Assembly (NCBI RefSeq): GCF_028858725.1
Contig: NC_084771.1
Span: 10,196,915-10,260,914, forward strand
Direction: 5' to 3'
Source of the DNA: Colius striatus
Lineage: Eukaryota > Chordata > Aves > Coliiformes > Coliidae
DNA: 64,000 nucleotides
Under the pieces are notes generated by a model that had not been told where the DNA came from, did not search any database, and saw only the letters and a program-made list of their open reading frames with translations. Each line of letters opens with the position of its first letter. Within the stretch, counting starts at the first letter, position 1. This document shows, piece by piece, positions 52,640 to 64,000 of this stretch. Made by a program: the position numbers and the translations under genes.

Positions 52640-52760
52640 GCAGCTGAGGAAACCCAGATTCAGTTTTCAGTTCAGATCACCAAGTTTTGCTGTTGGCACA
52701 TGATTTAATCTAATTTCTGTCAATACAATGAATCTTGAACTGTTCAGGGGGTACAATGAT
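52640..52760 (+). mobile_element. Possible MIR-type SINE remnant
   Basis: GCTGAGGAAACCCAGATTCA followed by TTCAGTTCAGATCACCAAG and a stretch like the MIR core suggests an old SINE in forward orientation. The match is weak and made by eye. Confidence 0.35.
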
Positions 52761-55700
52761 GAAATCCTGTTCTTCACCATGAGCCATGAACAGATGAGCT
52801 CAAGTCACTGAAAGAACAGGACCGAATTGCTTCTTTTCCAACAGCTCTCATTAAGGATGCGAGTACATTCTCAGCAGCTGAGATATGGAAGTGGTTTTAA
52901 GTATTAAGCTTGTACATGGTCTTCTAACTGAGAGGTTTATAGGGTTCAAAATTATTCAGTAAACTCAAAAAGAGCCTTTAAGCTATTTATGTTGACTGTG
53001 CCCTTTTGAGGGGAGCTACTCTAAGTAGTAGGCTTGCAATTAGCATCATTAAAAATTCATTATGAACCAGATGAGATTATTAAAAATAAGTCAAATACTT
53101 TTGGTTCACTTGTTCTGATTAGCTGAATGTATTTCTGCAAATCCAGTATCAACTCATGAGTTGGAAACATTTGAGTTTGGTGTTACAAACAAAACTTCCA
53201 ATGTCACCCTGAAAGAAGCTCTGCAGTGTCTTACGTGGGAGGTTTGTAACTGTACAGCTGTTGCTTAAAGCACATAGCATCTGCAATATTGAAGCAGAAG
53301 ATGGATTTAAAAATAGAAATGTGTGGGCAATGAATGTGCTTATTTGGAAGGTACCATACATCTCATACCAGTGAGTGACCTTTTTGATTGTAGCCTTACG
53401 CTGAAGAGTCTGTAGCTGGGAAGCTGTTACTCGGTAGCTCTGATCTGCACCTTGGAACTTGAGGGCCGTTATGGCAGCAAACAGATCTAGTGGCAAAGGT
53501 TTACTAAAAGGAAAAGTGCTCCTCTGCTTTTGTTGAAAAGATGCTCAGTGGGAGTGACTCTAGTTTTTATACAAGGGTAAATGGCATGTGCAATTTTACC
53601 TGCAAGGTATTATTCAGAACAAAGAGCTTAGAAGGATTTGTATAAAGATGTGATAATTACATGAGTCATAGGAAATACAGTGCTTAGAGAATCTCAGTCC
53701 CTGTGCTTCAAGGCACAAATTGTGAGGGATAGTTTTTCAGAATTGTCTGGTGTGTAGTTTGCTGAAGTTTTTGCTAAAGTATCTGAGTTTAGATGCTGAT
53801 TATTTGAAAGACAGTACACTTGATTAAATGCATCATTGCCTTTGTTTTGAATAACAATCCTTGTTTACACTCTTCCAACTGTATGAGTATTTAACATCTC
53901 TTATAATGCCTTACATTGATGAAGATCAAAGTATTTGGCAGATATTTTCGATTTTTATACTTTCAGCAGCCAGATAAGTCTTTTTGCTTTAATCTAATCT
54001 GTTACACTGCCACTTCTATGGCTGCTAAGCTGAGCATGAGATAGTGTGGAGGCAGATGATTATCTGCATAGATACTTCTATGAACTGCTTATAAATCACT
54101 TGACATAATTACATGGAGTAAGGGCATCTTGAGAATAAGGAGTCATGGCTAACGATGTCTATTTGCATGTTTGCTGAGCTTAACATCCTACATGCCCTTT
54201 TCTTGAATATCTAGCTATTTACATAGGTACTGCAGTGGAATGTAGGATCCTCTCACCACCATCAACAAAGTTAACCTCATAATACTACTTGTAAGTACAA
54301 AAGTAATATTCATTTTCTATAGATTGAGAAATAAGGCAGAGAGAATTCAATCTGACAAGAAGTCAACAGTACAGCAAGAACTTTAGGTACAACTGGAATA
54401 TATATTTTAAAGTACAACCCAATGTACTATTCCTTCTCCTTTACACTCATTAAATTATCACTGTGTATGACCAGAAGTGAATGATGTGTTGAAGCAGTGC
54501 AACTCAAATTATGAAGTCAATGGCAATGTCAGAGCTGGGAGCAAAAATAAAAAAGGCATTTCAGAATTCTTCTAGTGTATCCTGACTTCATTCTGCAAAT
54601 AATCCTTTTGAAGAGACACACACAGAGTTCTAGTACATGGATTCTGGAAAAATAACTAAAGAATATCCTTTGGCTACGTTTTATTTAATTACTCCTTGGG
54701 TTGCACAAATAGTGAGTCTCCAAAAGATATAGGCAGAAAAATCAAAAGCAAATCTAAAGTAGTAGGAATCTTCTTTCAACAATGAAAATGTTGTTCAACA
54801 GTTTTTCAACAATGAAATGTAAACCTGTGCAGAGGAAGGCAGTATTCCAGTCAGCACACTGGGCTGAACCTGAAAGCTGATGAAAGAGTCTCAGCTGGCA
54901 TAATTTACATAGAGAAATGCTAAATGAAGGTGAAAATTACATCAATTTATCGTCTAATTTTAGTCTGTGTCACTGGTGACTGACACTTGAATTTGGGTTT
55001 TGGAAGATGCTGCTTGTGTATTATCAAGACAGCATAAAATAACTTTGTAATAGGCTCTTTCTTTTCTAGTGTGTCTGTCTAAAAAGCTTTAAAATGAAAC
55101 ATTGCAACTCTAACCAGATAAAGTCATGTGCCAAGGAGGCAGAGATACCTTTCTGTTTTGAAGTCAGCACAGTAGGGCTGTTGCCAGTGTGGCAAGAGAT
55201 CAAAAGGTACTGTGTGACTAAACAGTGCTTGATGTTGCTATGGCAGACACTTCTCTGTATCCATCAGTCACAGAGGAAATCTCCCAAATACAGAGTAAAC
55301 AGGGTTGTTGTACCAGGACCATTAGCACTCCATGGGCTTTAGGACTAAGTTATTGGAAGTGCCTGTCTGTCTTGCTTCTCTGGTTGTCCTTAACTGCGTC
55401 CTCTGATTCATGTATGGGGATGCAGAAAGGGTGGAATGAAAAATCCTCTTGGGTTTGGAGAGGAGGGATATGGAAGGATTTAAAGTTGAGGTGATGTTTA
55501 AAAGCTTGAAACCCACAATGTAGATCTCTGAGTATCCCAAAGACTTATTTTCCACTCATTCTTAGGTACTTATTGTCCCTAGCTTTTGGTGACAATGATA
55601 GAAAGAGAAAATGCTTGCAGGTAATTGCTGAATGGTTGCTATGCAAATATATAGATCCTTTCTATATTTTTGTAGCATAAGGCTTTATTGGTCTGCCTGA

Positions 55701-55924
55701 CAAAGAATATGTGCTGTCTTTGAAGATACACAGGTAGTACTTCTATTAACTCCTTTAGAGAACTGCTCAAGACGTGATAGAAGTGCAAGTGTGTCTGATC
55801 CCTTCATTGATACCTAAGGGGTAGATTTGTCTCCAAAATGTTAAGTACATGCTTTGTTGGATCCAAGAACTTCCAAAGAGCTTTTCAATAAGCATCATAA
55901 GTCTAACATGACTTAAGTGTTACC

Positions 55925-56030
55925 TTAATTTTTCATGTGGGAAAATGAGGCTCTTAGATTTGCCTATGGTCACACTTTGACTCTGGAACAGAACCAAGGA
56001 TTTTCCCAGGAGTTTTGACTGCAGGAGATG
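55925..56030 (-). mobile_element. Possible MIR-type SINE remnant
   Basis: GAAAATGAGGCTCTTAGATT, GCCTATGGTCACACTTTGAC and GGAACAGAACCAAGGATTTT follow the order of the reverse-complemented MIR core (the part resembling GAGGCTCAGAGAGGTTAAG, CAAGGTCACACAGC and GAACC-AGG). Decayed. Confidence 0.5.
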
Positions 56031-56052
56031 ACTATAGTTAATAGTTACATAT

Positions 56053-56093
56053 AGTTATCTGGTAGTTAGGACTAACTGTTATCTGGTAGTTAC
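56053..56093. repeat. Short direct repeat
   Basis: TTATCTGGTAGTTA occurs twice, about 25 bp apart, within a stretch rich in TAGTTA-like words. A small local duplication with no evident function. Confidence 0.5.
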
Positions 56094-59000
56094 CTGTAGC
56101 AATGCAAATGCAAGTCCACTTGCATTAAATGAAGATTCAAAAATTTTCTAACTGATTTAGTGAAAGGACTTTCTGTTCTGCTTCTGATAAAGAACAATAC
56201 AATACAGTCTAGCCTATGAATGGGGCTTACACGTGTTCCTGCCAATGTGTTTTTCTCCAAGTTTACAATATTGAAAGGGTGCTTTATTCACAGTATGTAG
56301 AAATTGCCATGAAAAAATAACCATTTTATAATTATAATTATTTCTGTGCTATTTATTCCTCAGGTATTGCTCTGACTGTAAATCCCAAGTGTTTTTTCCT
56401 GCCATATTTCCTTTTTTTTAAACTAGAACTGCTTCTTTATTTCTTTTAAGGTAGAGGAAGGAGTACTTGAGGTCCCAGGCTCAGTATGTTCCTTTTTTTT
56501 TCTCAGAGCCTTCCAACAGGATTTCCTATTTTCAACCTAAATACAGCATTTTGTTTTTGGAAAACAGGAAGGGCAGGCCATGGAATGGATGGCAATAAAG
56601 ATTATTGCTGAGATTTCCAAACTTGGATCTCAAATTTTAGCAGAAAGTGTACAGAAAAAACCCCCATGACCCTTCCCTTTTGAAGGTTTTTAAGGAAAAT
56701 AAATCCTAGCAGGAAATGTTAGATGGAATCTGTTTTCAGTCTTTTGTCTAAAGATGTATCTTATCTGCAAACAATGCCACTTTATATAGAGACTAGCTTG
56801 CAAGTGTGAGAACTCTTTTGTAAACTAGATTTAGATGTGAAGTCATCAGATCAGTGCATGAATAAAAACTCAAAACGTTATTAGAATGCAAGCTGCTAAT
56901 GCATCTCATTCCTATGCTTGTGGTGTGTGGAGGGGTTTTGTTTGATTTTTTTCCTTCTTCTCCTACTACAGTAATGGTGCAAAAATGTAATAGCCATCTG
57001 CTGAAATACAGTTTTGCTCTGTAACTCATCAGGGAAAAATAGCAGCCTCTTCCTCAGAGGAGCTACTCCTTAAATGTGTTCAAAGTGACAAACCTTTTTA
57101 AAATTCCTTTTAGATTCATAGAACCCAAGAAACAGCTCTTGAACAATTGGTATTCTTTACAAATGAAACTGTTCAGCATCTTGAACACAAGCAAATTTTA
57201 TCTTCAGTTTATACCCGTGGGAAACCCAGTGAAGATTCGATACCTGGCCAGCTCTGCTGCAAAACAGCCCGTTCCTCTGCAGACTTCTCAGAGGAAGTTT
57301 GTGGTAGTGATGGCACTCAAATGTTAATGCTGATTCTGTTCAATGGCACTTTAATAAAATCACTTTCCATAATACACCAACAATTTTAACTTTTAAAGCA
57401 ATCGAAAAGATCAGCCTTAGTTTCAGCCCTTGTTTGATTATATATCATGGGAAGTTTTCTATGACAGAGTCCTAGCTGTGATGTTACAGGGACACATTTC
57501 AGTCTTTCCTGAGATTTTAGAAATTCCTCCATTATCAAATGTTTCTGGTCTCATCAAATTAAATCAGAGGCAAAGGCTGACATTTGACAAAGTTAGTTAC
57601 TTTTTCATCAGCATAGATATATTGTGTTTATGCCATACCTGCAGACTGAGTTGGAAACACGCTTCTCATAATCTGCACAAAAATATCTCAGTATAGCTAT
57701 CTCGATCTTGATATCATCAGTTGCATACATTAATGTGTTTTCTTGCCTTGCAATAAGAAGGATCTTTATCAGCAGACTATTTCTCAAGAATTCATGATGA
57801 GGCTCTTGCTGCTTACCATAGTGCCTCCATTTGGGTTATCATTTATAATCCCAAACCTCATCTTGGAAACAAATTTTGCATGTAAAAATTTCTAAAAGTT
57901 TACTACAACTAGGAATTTCTCTTATCCAAGAAGTTTTCTCTTGATCCAAAAAGTCTGGGCTTAGATACTGCCTCTGCTAGCAGATCTACTAATGCATACA
58001 TCCCCCCCACCAAACAGAGTCTGAGATATACATATCTCTGCAAGCCTGACTGTGCTGTGATTACCCTTTTTGTTTGGTTGAGTTTTGTTACTTTTAGATG
58101 TAGTTCTTAAAGTAGGTTTCAGGACATATTCACTGGTTTTGCTTGCTGGACAGAATGCAACACAAGTCCAGTATGGTGAAGTTGTCCTTGCTCCAGAAAT
58201 TGTTGGGAAGATGCTTTGATAGGTTTAGGTAGTCCTGAAAAAGACTAAAAATGAACAGCAGCTTCAACTTCTGGATCAACGTAATGACTATTGCTAATGA
58301 TACTACGAATGTTACTAATTGTTTTCTTGTAAACAAGAAAAGAGCTACATCTCTTGTCTTTGTAACTGCTGACTTATTGATGAACACTGTAACTATAGGG
58401 GCTGTACTTTGTTTTCAAGGCATGTCAAAGTGATATTCCAGATCCACTGAATGCAGTGGATTCTGCTCAATGAATAAGCAACAGCAATTGCTCCAGGTGG
58501 TGACTGGGGCTGCTTTTTCAGCAAATGATCCTGTTGCTATGAGACAACAGGGAATCTCAGCTGGCTGCAGTCATGTGGTTTTATCCAAATCCAATACAGA
58601 AGGTTTGTTCTTGCCAGATGATGCAGTCTAAGTGAGCCTGGATATTCACAGGACCTGCTGAAGACTTGTTAATGTCATGTTTCTTCTATTGGGATGTCAC
58701 CAGAAATAGAAAGCATCAGACTTATTTGTAATATAGAGTTACAAAGAATACTGGCAAATTAAGGATTGCCTTTAACATGAGAAACTTACAGATGGGAGAG
58801 GATCCCTGAGGCTTTGCATATCCTGCATGCCTCATGGATCAGAGAAGAGAAACTTAGGCACAGAGACTTGCAGGTCTGTACAATGATCTAGTGAAACATT
58901 AAAGGGAGAGGCTTTTATTTATAAATTATTCTATAAAATGTCAATATATGATAGGAAAAGAGAAAGGAGATGCTCTGTTTGTCTCCACTGGTAGGCATTA

Positions 59001-62000
59001 GGCTAGAGGATGCTATAAGAGGTCTAGGAATCTATGAGCTTATTCTACTCTTTGAATCTCTGGGTGACACTAAATGCTTTGAAGGGTGTTATAAAACCAG
59101 TACATATATCAAGCCACAATGTCTTTAAATGAAGAAGTTGAGAATGTATTGTAGTTCTGTTAGAATCAATAGAACTACAGTATTTCTTCCTGCTATTTCC
59201 ACTTCTATCAATTGAAGGTCTAAGCAAACACTGTTTCTCTTAGAGCTGGTAATGCAGAAGTTTAGAACTGTTGCATCTTTATTCTAGAATAATCTGTGTG
59301 AACTGTATAAATGCTTCTTTGTCCATGACTTTGTATGCTGAAATCATAAACCAATGTTGTGTGTTAATGTGATGAGATAGGTATTCTGCACAGACAGTTT
59401 CTAAGTGGTATTCACATCAGATGAAGATATATCATAGCTTTGAAACATGAGTACACAACTCAGGAAATGGCTCCCTTGTGCTCCTCTATAGTCTAATTGA
59501 AATTCAAATATATAAAGGCTTGACTGATTGAATATAATCATTTGATTACTTTCAGCCTATACATCTACAGATTTTACATTATCAATAGAAATGCTGTCAT
59601 AAATCAGCAAGTCTGTGACAAGGAGAGCTTTTTAAAAAGAGCTTTTTGCAAAGATAGGAATGTTGTCTTCTCTCCGGTATCTCTAGCCCGAACTCACCTG
59701 CCCAGTGCAACTGCTTGGAAACAGGGTGGGGAACAAAGATCTATTTCAAGATGTTCTTTCCCTATTCAAGTTAATATAAATGCTGCTTAAGGTGTATGAG
59801 AAAGAAAATGAAACCTTTGTAGACCCATTTTTTTAGGTTTTGGGATGTCGTGGGTTTCTTTTTTTCTTTCCTTTTTTCTTTCTATTTTGATCTGATTGTC
59901 ATTTGTCAATAATTAGCAACATCTTAAACAAACGCTAATGCCCTTTTGGAAAGAAATCCTTCCCTTCTGTGTGATTAGAGGACCTCAACAGTAAGATGAA
60001 GAGAGAACAGAGTTGCTTTCCTTGCACATTTGCTATATCGTAGAGGAGATGGGAGCTATTTTTGCTCTTTTCTGGTGATACTGTCAAGAAATGAACAGAA
60101 GCAGAGTGGCTCTTGCAGGCCTCATATTGCAACACAGTATATAGAAAATACAGCTTCTAGCTCAGAGCTGGGTAATCCTTAAAAGGTTTGTCAAGATAGC
60201 TGCAGTCCATACCAAGCTACCAGTTGTCTACTGGAAAGGAAGCTTGTAAGAGTTACTTTTGTGGCACAATCCAGTGCTCAAAACAATTCTGCTATACTGG
60301 CAAAACAGAATGTTATGTTTGTGGGTTGGTTGGATTTTTTTGGTCATTCTCCTGACAATTAGGTAGTTTAGAAAAATTTTAAGTGTAAGTCCAAGCCTCA
60401 GAGATTCTGGTTCCAGCTCCCATGGGACTGCTTTTGACATCAGGTCTTGATATGTAGCACTGCGTGATGGGAGAGAGCCCCTGCTAATTTGACATTATTG
60501 CTTGGCAGTAAGAAATGTGTGTAAGGAGATCTGGTACTTCTCCAGGACAGAGGAAGGCTTGTTATCTAGTTTGAGTTATGTCATCTTCCATGTCAATGAT
60601 GAGTTCAGAGCAGAGCTTGGGAAAACTTGATTTAAACAAGTAGCCAGCAAAGCACAAGAAATGGGATTGAGGGCTGCTCTAACAAATACTTGCCAAAGCA
60701 AGTTTCTTAGGTTGTTGGGTTTTTTTCACATAACGGGAATAGGGCTTAAAAAACCACAATCAAGCTGTTCTCAGCTCAGTAGGATTTCAGCTTTGGCTGA
60801 GCTACTTATTCTTCTCAGTTGAGTCACCTCCACATCCACCCCCTCCTTCTGCTGCAACCAGAGGGCAGATGGTTGTTGCTGGAATTAGCCAGGCACTGTA
60901 CCACCTGCTGCAAGTTTCTGTATGTTCATTATCTTTGCAGCCATCTTTTCAGAAATGAGGGGGAGGAAGGGATAAAGATTTGTTTCATGCTGTACCAGAC
61001 TACGTAGTATCTCTGTGGAATGGGGTTCCCTCCCCTGGCCTTCGCAGGTACCATGCAGCAGAAAGCAAGTAACAATGCAGCAGCAGCCAGTGGCTACCAT
61101 TAACCCCATACTGGAACAGGACAGAACAGAATTCCACAGCAGCATCAATTTAACAGAAAATAAAAGCTCTCCAGACCACCAGGCACTGCTGTGACACAAG
61201 ATCCATTTACAGTGTCATCTCTGTGACTACCCAGGTGGAACCAACCATTACAGGCAGTTTTATGGGACTCATTGTTCCCCTTATGTGGAAGCATGGTCTC
61301 CCACTCTTGTGTCAAGAGCAGCCAGTAAGGATTCTGCTGATCATGAGAGAGACTGAAGGGGCAGCAATATTTATCTAACATCTGGAAGTTTCATGCTTGA
61401 AGAACACCATGTCACTTCAACCCTCATCCTACTAGATCCTCCTCTGCTAGGAAACAAGGATACCTGAAGTTGTCCTGATGGGTAAATGAATGCAGGAGTT
61501 TCTCCTGGTAAATTTGGGACTCTGTCCCTCTGACTTGTTCATATGTATTAACTGGGTCTCTATAACCAAGTGAACTGGGAGTGTTTTCATTTTTAAAGTA
61601 CAACTTGTGGCAGTGGTGTGATCATTTGATTTGCAGGAGTTTTTTCTAGATGCTTATTTATAGAGCAGAAGTATTAATCTAGCCCATTTTTATGTACTGA
61701 GGAGTTGTTTGCCATTCTTTACAAGTCAGCTTTTCTGATCATCACATGTTTGTTATCAATTAGGTTTTGTTTCCATTTTCCAAGTAGTAGAAATTTAGGC
61801 ACAGAAAAACCAGTTGCTGCTTTCAGAATTTAAGAACTACAATTTTGCAGGCCTGCTCTGAGTCACACAGCTAGATGGGAACAGTGTTAGTTCTAGGTGA
61901 GGTCTCTTTGAAAGGAAAGCAGTAGGATGTTACTTTTCCCTCTCTGATTTGACCAATATGGATGGTATGTGTCTTAGCTGAAGGGGGTTGCTGTTTTATC

Positions 62001-62626
62001 AAAACACAGTGAATCTATCTTTGAAAACTATGTCCAGAAACATATTTGACTTTGTAACTTCAGGTTGTTGAGGAGTAGTGCATGAACCATGTTGTGATTA
62101 ATATCCCCCACTCTCAACTCCTGGACAGAGCTCAGAAAAAGAACAGTTAATCTGTGTTATTATCAACATCTTCTAACAAGGACTTGTTAGTTTGGGGCAT
62201 GCAAAAAAGAATGAAAATGATTGTCTACCATCTGAGTCTCTGCAGCAATATCTTGGTAGTAAAATGTCTTATTCGATACTAATGGTATGCAAATATGCTT
62301 CGTAACACCCTTACACTGACAGACAGTGGGAGACACAGCTTGTGTTATATATTATAGCTCTTAATATTTAATCTAGTGCTCTTGTGTAACTGGAACTTTA
62401 CATTTGTGGTTTATGGCTTTGGAAGTACAAATTATGTGGCTTAAGCTTGCTGTACATCACTGAGAAGTGCTTGTAGCTTTTGTTGTACGGAGTAGAGGCT
62501 CTGCTAAACATTTATTATGTCATTGTGGAGGTAATTTGTTAGAGGAACGAGCTCCTCTCACAGTTCTTAGTCATTGCAGTGAGAGGTAAACAGATTTGCA
62601 GCTGTAGCTCAAATAGTTGGCAGTTT

Positions 62627-62692
62627 CATAGACTCATAGAATGATTTTGATGGGAAAAAACCTTTAAGATCATCAAGTCCTTTCAAGTAGGG
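62627..62692 (-). mobile_element. CR1 LINE 3'-end fragment, diverged
   Basis: CATAGACTCATAGAATGATT followed by GATGGGAAAAAACCTTTAAG and ATCATCAAGTCC is a diverged reverse-complement CR1 terminus. Confidence 0.7.
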
Positions 62693-64000
62693 CCCCCAGA
62701 AATTCAGAGGTTCTTTTATAGTATTTGTCTGGTAAAAGTAAAATTCAAAGCTGGGAGAAGTTTGTGAATACCTGACTTCAGTGTGTTCTGCCTTAACATT
62801 AATTGATTTTCTACCTTTCATGTAGCTATAGTAAGCATTTCTTTTTAATGTCTGAGAGCGCTTCTGACTGCACAGGCAGATGGAAATGTTCATTCCTTTT
62901 GCCAAAGAGCTTAGAGTCTAATAGATAATGCAGCCAAAAAATGTGAGGGGAAAAAAAAAAGAGGGAGAGAACATTATTTACTGAGTATCACTTACTAGGC
63001 TAATAGTAGAGCTAGAACAGGAGCGTCACCTAAGAGCTAGGTGGGAAGGACATCATCAGCTTGAGAATGTACCAGCCCAAGGCAGAACTCAGGCCTTCAC
63101 AGATTCCAAATCAAATCCTTTTAGATCTCCAAAGAAAATCAAAGGAAGAACAATCATTTGTTTAAGCTTAAGGATACTCAGTCTTTTCAATAGAAAATCA
63201 AACATAAGCAACCTCTCTTTGGAATAAGCCAGACTGCTGAGCTTCTGACCTCTTGTGGTCAGTTATGACACTGGTATTTCTTTTCTATGAGTTCAGCTTG
63301 TTATCTTTCATTTGAAGCCCTGGCCTAAATTGAGGAGTAGATAACAGTGGCTTTTCTTTACCAATATCCATCCTCAAGAGGGAAGGTTATTCTTAAACAT
63401 TTATTGAGTGCTGTGAGCTGTTTCATGTGGCTTCTTTCCTCTGTTGATTACCTCTGCCATAACCTTGTAAAATACTGGCACCACTCCTATAAAAGCTTAT
63501 ACCTAACCTTCCTCTGGATTAAAAGTTTGGGGTTTTATTTCCACCAGGGCAGGAGATAATAGCCCTCCCTGAGTCCTTTAAGTTTGCATCTAATGAGATG
63601 GATGTTCATCTACGTGAGGAATATTACGGTTTACTCCCGGATAGTGTTGCAGTCATTTTCTTTCCAGCAGGGTAGATGTGGTCATGACATTTGCAGTTTC
63701 TAGCAAAACAAATTTTGGTCTCAATACAAAGAATCTTCTGCTCTGCACAATCTCTTGCACAGTCAGATATGTTCTTCATGTGGTCTGAACTTACTGAACA
63801 TAAGTCCCAAAGTGGTGTAATCAGGAGAAGCCACTGAATCTGAGAACAGTCTTTAGACTGATGTTTGCCTGCATCAGGCTGTCTTGGAGTTCAGGTGAAG
63901 AGAAATCAAACTGTAGAAGGAACTGTACTTGAAACCTTGATTTTGAGTACAAATAAGTCATTTGGGGATTTTATAAAAATACAACAAAAACTGGGGTTCT

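Larger units (their letters stand above)
45040..64000. other. Region upstream of CDX4 copy B; no gene seen
   Basis: About 19 kb of AT-rich sequence with no recognised exon, RNA gene or homeobox remnant on either strand. Open frames are short (at most 141 codons) and resemble nothing I know. Recognisable contents are CR1 fragments at 48880-49060 and 62627-62692, possible MIR remnants, a G-quadruplex motif at 49611-49635 and a short direct repeat near 56053-56093. Distal CDX4 regulatory elements could lie here but cannot be identified without comparison. Confidence 0.55.

Noticed and set aside
60400-60425. TTCTGGTTCCAG, resembling the WFQ codons of a homeobox
   Set aside because: Neighbouring codons do not encode a recognition helix (Leu-Pro-Trp follows), so it is chance similarity.

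Overview
This is nuclear DNA from a vertebrate, most likely a bird. The signs are 3' ends of CR1-type LINEs with the avian terminal signature (positions 33235-33765, 40190-40262, 48880-49060 and 62627-62692), intron-rich low-GC sequence, one strong CpG island, and exons of two well-known vertebrate genes. All recognisable protein-coding genes lie on the minus strand and are transcribed right to left. Species cannot be named from the sequence alone.

Right part (about 31.1-45.0 kb): a complete three-exon caudal-type homeobox gene of the CDX4 type, here called copy B (277 aa, exons at 44275-44707, 35220-35365 and 31114-31368). Middle (about 13.3-22.4 kb): a second complete three-exon CDX4-type gene, copy A (260 aa, exons at 21646-22075, 16494-16639 and 13673-13879). 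Left (4154-4314): exon 1 of CHIC1, with its CpG-island promoter at about 3880-4790. The rest of CHIC1 must lie mostly or wholly beyond the left edge. The order CDX4 > CDX4 > CHIC1, all in one direction, matches the CDX4 > CHIC1 arrangement of the mammalian X-inactivation-centre region, except that CDX4 is present twice in tandem.

The main observation is how similarity is distributed between the two CDX4 copies. A 352-bp part of exon 1 has only three differences, all synonymous, and includes 302 bp of perfect identity. Exon 2 differs at 16 of 146 bases, the C-termini are largely unalike, and most intron sequence cannot be aligned. That points to an old duplication with later gene conversion confined to the exon that encodes the activation domain. 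A 223-bp element in intron 1 of both copies is also about 98% identical and carries TCF/LEF-like and CDX-like motifs. It is a candidate shared enhancer. A promoter-proximal block is conserved between the copies as well.

The remainder (about 4.8-13.2 kb, 22.4-31.1 kb and 45.1-64.0 kb) has no gene I can support. It holds CR1 fragments, probable old MIR-type SINE remnants, one strong G-quadruplex motif and short simple repeats.
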